Below, one piece after another: positions 61,041-64,000 of a DNA stretch of 64,000 bases. Under the pieces are notes generated by a model, which worked only from the letters and a program-made list of their open reading frames with translations, searched no databases and was not told the origin of the DNA. The number at the start of each line of letters is the position of its first letter. Within the stretch, counting starts at the first letter, position 1. Location of the stretch: the NCBI GenBank assembly GCA_029553475.1, contig JAKPKV010000030.1, positions 62,001 to 126,000 of the forward strand, in the 5' to 3' direction. The position numbers and the translations under genes are program-made. Origin of the DNA: Armatimonadota bacterium. Its GTDB lineage: Bacteria > Armatimonadota > Hebobacteria > CAIYQO01.

Positions 61041-62378
61041 ATGAGGCCGTCGCCCTCGGAGATACCGCACCCGTTCTGCTGGCCGTGCGCCGCCGCGCCT
61101 GCCACGCCGTCGCGCCGGGCACTGCTGCTGGCGTACTACGCGCCGCCACATCCCTCGGTCGCCTCTCACCGTCCGGAAGCCCTCTCTCGCTGGCTGCCGG
61201 AGCACGGTTGGGAGACGACGGTGGTGGCGCCGGAGCGGGAAGGCACGCCCGAGGGCATCATCCAGACTCCCGATCCGAGCTGGCATCGTCATCTGGAAAC
61301 CGCATCGCTGACGCGGGAGCTCACCCGCACCCGCCCCGGCCCGCTGGGCGCCCTCATGAAGCGCGCCAAACTCGCCCTGCGCCGCTTCCCGCGCTGGCAT
61401 GACGAGTTTGCCGCCTGGAGCTACGGCCTGGTCCCGCGGGCCATTGCCGCCGGGCGGCAACGCCGGGTGCACCTCGTCTGGGCGACCTGCGCGCCCTTCT
61501 CGCTGGCGCCGGCGGCGGTCGCGGTGGCGCGCGCGCTGGACGTGCCGTGCGCGCTGGACCTGCGCGATCCGCTGCCGGAGCACCTGCGCTATACGCGGGG
61601 AGCCGACCACTGGTTCTACCGCGCCCTCGCCGGGGCACGGGCGGTGACGCTGGCCACCACTTCCTGCGACACGCCCGCCCTGCGCCAGGTGTGGGGCTCG
61701 CGCCCGGTGTCCCCCATCCTCAGCGGCATGTGGGAGGTGGACCCCGTGCCCGCGCGTCCCGCCGACCGCTTCATCATCCTGCACGCCGGGATGCTCTACG
61801 GCGGCGAGCGCGATCCCGGCCCGCTGCTGCGCGCCGTCGCGCGGCTGGCGGCGGAATCGGACGCCTTCCGCGCGCGCGCCCGCATCCAACTGGTGGGCAT
61901 AGACAGCGCCGCCGTGCGCCGGCACCCCGATTACCCGCCGGTCGCCGACCTCTGCGAACTGATCGAGCAGACGCCGTACCGCGACGTGCGCGCGATGATG
62001 GCCGCCGCTTCCACGCTGCTCATCCTCATGGGTGAGGAGTGGTATCTGCGCGACGCCGTGCCCGCCAAGCTGTACGATTATCTCCCTTTTGAAGCGCCTA
62101 TCCTCGCCATCGGCGGGATGCGCGGCGTCCTCGCCCACCTGCTGGCGTGGTCCGGCGCGGGCGCCTGGATGACGGCGCCGGAGGCCATCGCCGATGTCCT
62201 CCGCGCGCATTTCCAGCGCTGGCAGGCCGACGGCGTGGTGCGCGCCCCGCGCCACCCCGCGGCGCTGGCCTATCTCACCCAGCGGCGCATGGCGGCGGAA
62301 TTCGCCGAGGTGTTCAACGCGACCGTGGAACACCGTCCCATCGCCTGCCGCCCCGGGCCGCCGTGGGAGGGTGAGTGA
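61041..62378 (+). CDS. Putative glycosyltransferase (GT4-like, GT-B fold)
   Basis: The 445-residue protein has the layout of a GT-B glycosyltransferase. The N-terminal domain contains LLAYYAPPHPSVASHRPEAL and LPEHGWETTVVAP, as in WcaI/GT4-like enzymes; a linker strand IILHAGMLYGGERDPGPLL and the donor-site region PAKLYDYLPFEAPILAIGG follow. The usual EGF-type donor motif is replaced, so the match is moderate. Position and a -10 box 6 nt upstream support the ATG at 61041 rather than 61005, and suggest leaderless translation. The sugar and acceptor are unknown. Confidence 0.8.
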   Translation: MRPSPSEIPHPFCWPCAAAPATPSRRALLLAYYAPPHPSVASHRPEALSRWLPEHGWETTVVAPEREGTPEGIIQTPDPSWHRHLETASLTRELTRTRPGPLGALMKRAKLALRRFPRWHDEFAAWSYGLVPRAIAAGRQRRVHLVWATCAPFSLAPAAVAVARALDVPCALDLRDPLPEHLRYTRGADHWFYRALAGARAVTLATTSCDTPALRQVWGSRPVSPILSGMWEVDPVPARPADRFIILHAGMLYGGERDPGPLLRAVARLAAESDAFRARARIQLVGIDSAAVRRHPDYPPVADLCELIEQTPYRDVRAMMAAASTLLILMGEEWYLRDAVPAKLYDYLPFEAPILAIGGMRGVLAHLLAWSGAGAWMTAPEAIADVLRAHFQRWQADGVVRAPRHPAALAYLTQRRMAAEFAEVFNATVEHRPIACRPGPPWEGE

Positions 62379-62489
62379 TGCGCCCATGTTCATCTCCATC
62401 GCCCGGACGGGAACATTTCCGCCCCCGCCGTCGTCTAAACCGGCAACGGCTCACTCGGCGATGGTATCACCGGCACAGGAGGTTCCACC

Positions 62490-64000
62490 ATGCGGTTCGT
62501 TGCCTTGTTTTTCGGCCTGGTCTTCGCCCTGGGCGCGCTGCGCGCCCAGCCCGCGTCCCCGCCCATTGACGCCGACGTCACCCAGGGCGCGCTGCGCGTG
62601 CGCGCGGCGGACGGCGCCGTGGTCGAGTGCCCGCTGACGCACACGGCGGTGAAGGGAGACATTTCCGGCTTCATCGCCCGCGTGCAGGTGACGCAGACCT
62701 TCGTCAACACCGCGGCAGACAACATTGAAGCGGTCTACGTCTTCCCGCTGCCCAATACCGCGGCGGTGGACGGCATGACGATGGTCATCGGCGACCGCCG
62801 CGTCGTGGGCGTTATCAAGCAGCGCGCGGACGCCCGCCGGCTTTACGAGGAAGCGCTCAGCCGTGGCGCCACCGCCAGCCTGCTGGAGCAGGAGCGGCCG
62901 AATATCTTCACGCAGTCCGTCGGCAACATCCCGCCCGGCCAGGAAGTGCGCATCGAAATCACCTATCTCGACGTGCTGCGCTATGACATGGGCTCGTATG
63001 AGTTCCACTTCCCCATGGTGGTGGGCCCGCGCTACCTGCCCGGCGGCGACCGCGTGCCGGACGCCGCGCGCATCACCCCGCCGGTGCTGGAACCCGGCCA
63101 GCGCAACGGCCACGATATCAGCCTCTCGCTCACCCTGGAAGCCGGTGTGCCGATTCATGCCATCCACACCTCCTCACACCGCTCGAATATCACGCCGGTC
63201 CGGAATACCGGGGCGAAGGTGATGCTGCTGCCCAATGACGCCATCCCGAACAAGGACTTCATCCTGCGCTACAAGGTGGCGGGCGAGCAGCCGCAACTGG
63301 CCATGCTCGCGCACAAGCCGGAGGGCGGAGACGGCTATTTCATGCTGATGATGCAGCCGTCGCTGGATCACGCGCTGCGCACCGCCCCGCCGCGCGAGAT
63401 GGTCTTTCTGGTGGATGTCTCCGGCTCGATGAGCGGCGCCCCCACCGAGAAGGTGAAGCAGACGATGCGCGAGTTTTTCGCGCGCGCCCGCCCCGACGAT
63501 ACCATCCAGGTCATCATCTTTTTCAGCGATGCGCGGAAGCTCTTTGACAAACCGGTGCCGGCCACCGCCGCCAACGTCGCCCGCGCGCTGAACTTCACCG
63601 ACGGCCTCACCGCCGGCGGAGGCACGGAGATGCTGAAAGGCGTGCAGCTGACGCTCACCGAGCCGGTGGACCCGAAGCGCGTGCGCATCGTGGTGATGCT
63701 CACCGACGGCTATATCGGCAACGAGACGGAGATCATTGAGGCGGTCGGCAAACACGCCGGCGACGACCTGCGCTTCTGGACGCTGGGCATCGGCGCCGCG
63801 CCGAACCGCTACCTGCTGGACGGCGTGGCGCGGCAGGGGGGCGGCAAATCCGCGGTGATTGATCTGAATACGAATCCCGAGCAGATCGTCGCCGACGCCG
63901 TGGAGCGCATGCACCGCGCGCAGTTGGCGAAGATCAAGCTCCAGTGGGGCGGGTTGGCGGTGCATGACGTGCTGCCGCGCAAGATCCCCGACCTGTGGGC
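62490..64000 (+). CDS. Secreted VIT/vWA-domain protein, 3' partial
   Basis: The frame stays open to the right edge, so the C terminus is missing; 503 codons are visible. AGGAGG precedes the ATG. A signal peptide (MRFVALFFGLVFALGALRAQ) is followed by a VIT domain (about 45-175; VQVTQTFVNTAADNIEAVYV, FPLPNTAAVDGM, SRGATASLLEQERPNIFT) and a vWA domain (about 303-480) with an intact MIDAS DVSGSMSG (Asp309, Ser311, Ser313) and MLTDGYIGN. The combination is that of inter-alpha-trypsin-inhibitor-like bacterial proteins, including sortase-target types. It probably works at the cell surface in metal-dependent adhesion. No sortase gene is in the window. Confidence 0.92.
   Translation, partial: MRFVALFFGLVFALGALRAQPASPPIDADVTQGALRVRAADGAVVECPLTHTAVKGDISGFIARVQVTQTFVNTAADNIEAVYVFPLPNTAAVDGMTMVIGDRRVVGVIKQRADARRLYEEALSRGATASLLEQERPNIFTQSVGNIPPGQEVRIEITYLDVLRYDMGSYEFHFPMVVGPRYLPGGDRVPDAARITPPVLEPGQRNGHDISLSLTLEAGVPIHAIHTSSHRSNITPVRNTGAKVMLLPNDAIPNKDFILRYKVAGEQPQLAMLAHKPEGGDGYFMLMMQPSLDHALRTAPPREMVFLVDVSGSMSGAPTEKVKQTMREFFARARPDDTIQVIIFFSDARKLFDKPVPATAANVARALNFTDGLTAGGGTEMLKGVQLTLTEPVDPKRVRIVVMLTDGYIGNETEIIEAVGKHAGDDLRFWTLGIGAAPNRYLLDGVARQGGGKSAVIDLNTNPEQIVADAVERMHRAQLAKIKLQWGGLAVHDVLPRKIPDLW

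Overview
The window is a GC-rich bacterial chromosome segment interrupted near its left end by one AT-rich patch. I see no rRNA, tRNA, CRISPR array or intact insertion sequence. The gene families point to a Gram-negative-type, polysaccharide-degrading bacterium with a large secretome: a type IV pseudopilin fused to a lectin domain, a formylglycine-enzyme-like secreted protein, a TamB/AsmA-like giant protein, a uroporphyrinogen-decarboxylase-like enzyme, a WbsX/GH99-like protein, a GH29 fucosidase, creatininase-like and ceramidase-like enzymes, and the small three-part PurS/PurQ/PurL system. This mix is typical of Armatimonadota, and similar sets occur in Planctomycetota, Lentisphaerota and Verrucomicrobiota. 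The phylum is inferred; nothing here proves it.

Layout. 1-7.7 kb is a mosaic accessory locus. It holds a secreted or surface protein whose N-terminal half is GC-rich and whose C-terminal half is an AT-rich alpha/beta-hydrolase domain with a Cys in the nucleophile position. A four-helix membrane protein and a secreted repeat protein that turns GC-rich again follow, then a decayed IS630-type transposase. 7.7-18.2 kb carries a MoxR ATPase, a TamB/AsmA-like protein, a LacI regulator, an Ig-domain secreted protein and a ketopantoate reductase. 18.5-25.7 kb, minus strand, has an FGE-like secreted protein and a purine cluster: LiaF-like, purS, purQ, a 50-residue membrane protein, purL, with purB upstream. 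25.9-31.3 kb, minus strand, has the pilin-lectin fusion, murD, phoU, pstB and pstA, without adjacent pstS or pstC. 31.7-36.3 kb, plus strand, has a mechanosensitive-channel-like protein and an apparent operon of UroD-like, WbsX-like, metzincin-like and AMMECR1 proteins.

36.4-50.6 kb is a carbohydrate and small-molecule catabolism district: ceramidase-like, Gfo/Idh/MocA, DegT aminotransferase, NAD epimerase, a (alpha/alpha)-toroid glycan enzyme, GH29 fucosidase, creatininase, GNAT, Cys-cluster protein and a uronate-isomerase-like amidohydrolase. 50.8-64 kb has an ABC exporter, a cysteine desulfurase with a strong palindromic operator, Memo, GNAT, a secreted metallo-beta-lactamase-fold protein, two glycosyltransferases, a class A penicillin-binding protein and the start of a VIT/vWA protein.

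Intergenic spaces are rich in dispersed palindromic repeats. At least four families have two or more recognisable copies inside this window. Several genes have a clean -10 box and no obvious -35. In two cases the -10 lies 6-7 nt before the start codon, which suggests leaderless mRNAs.
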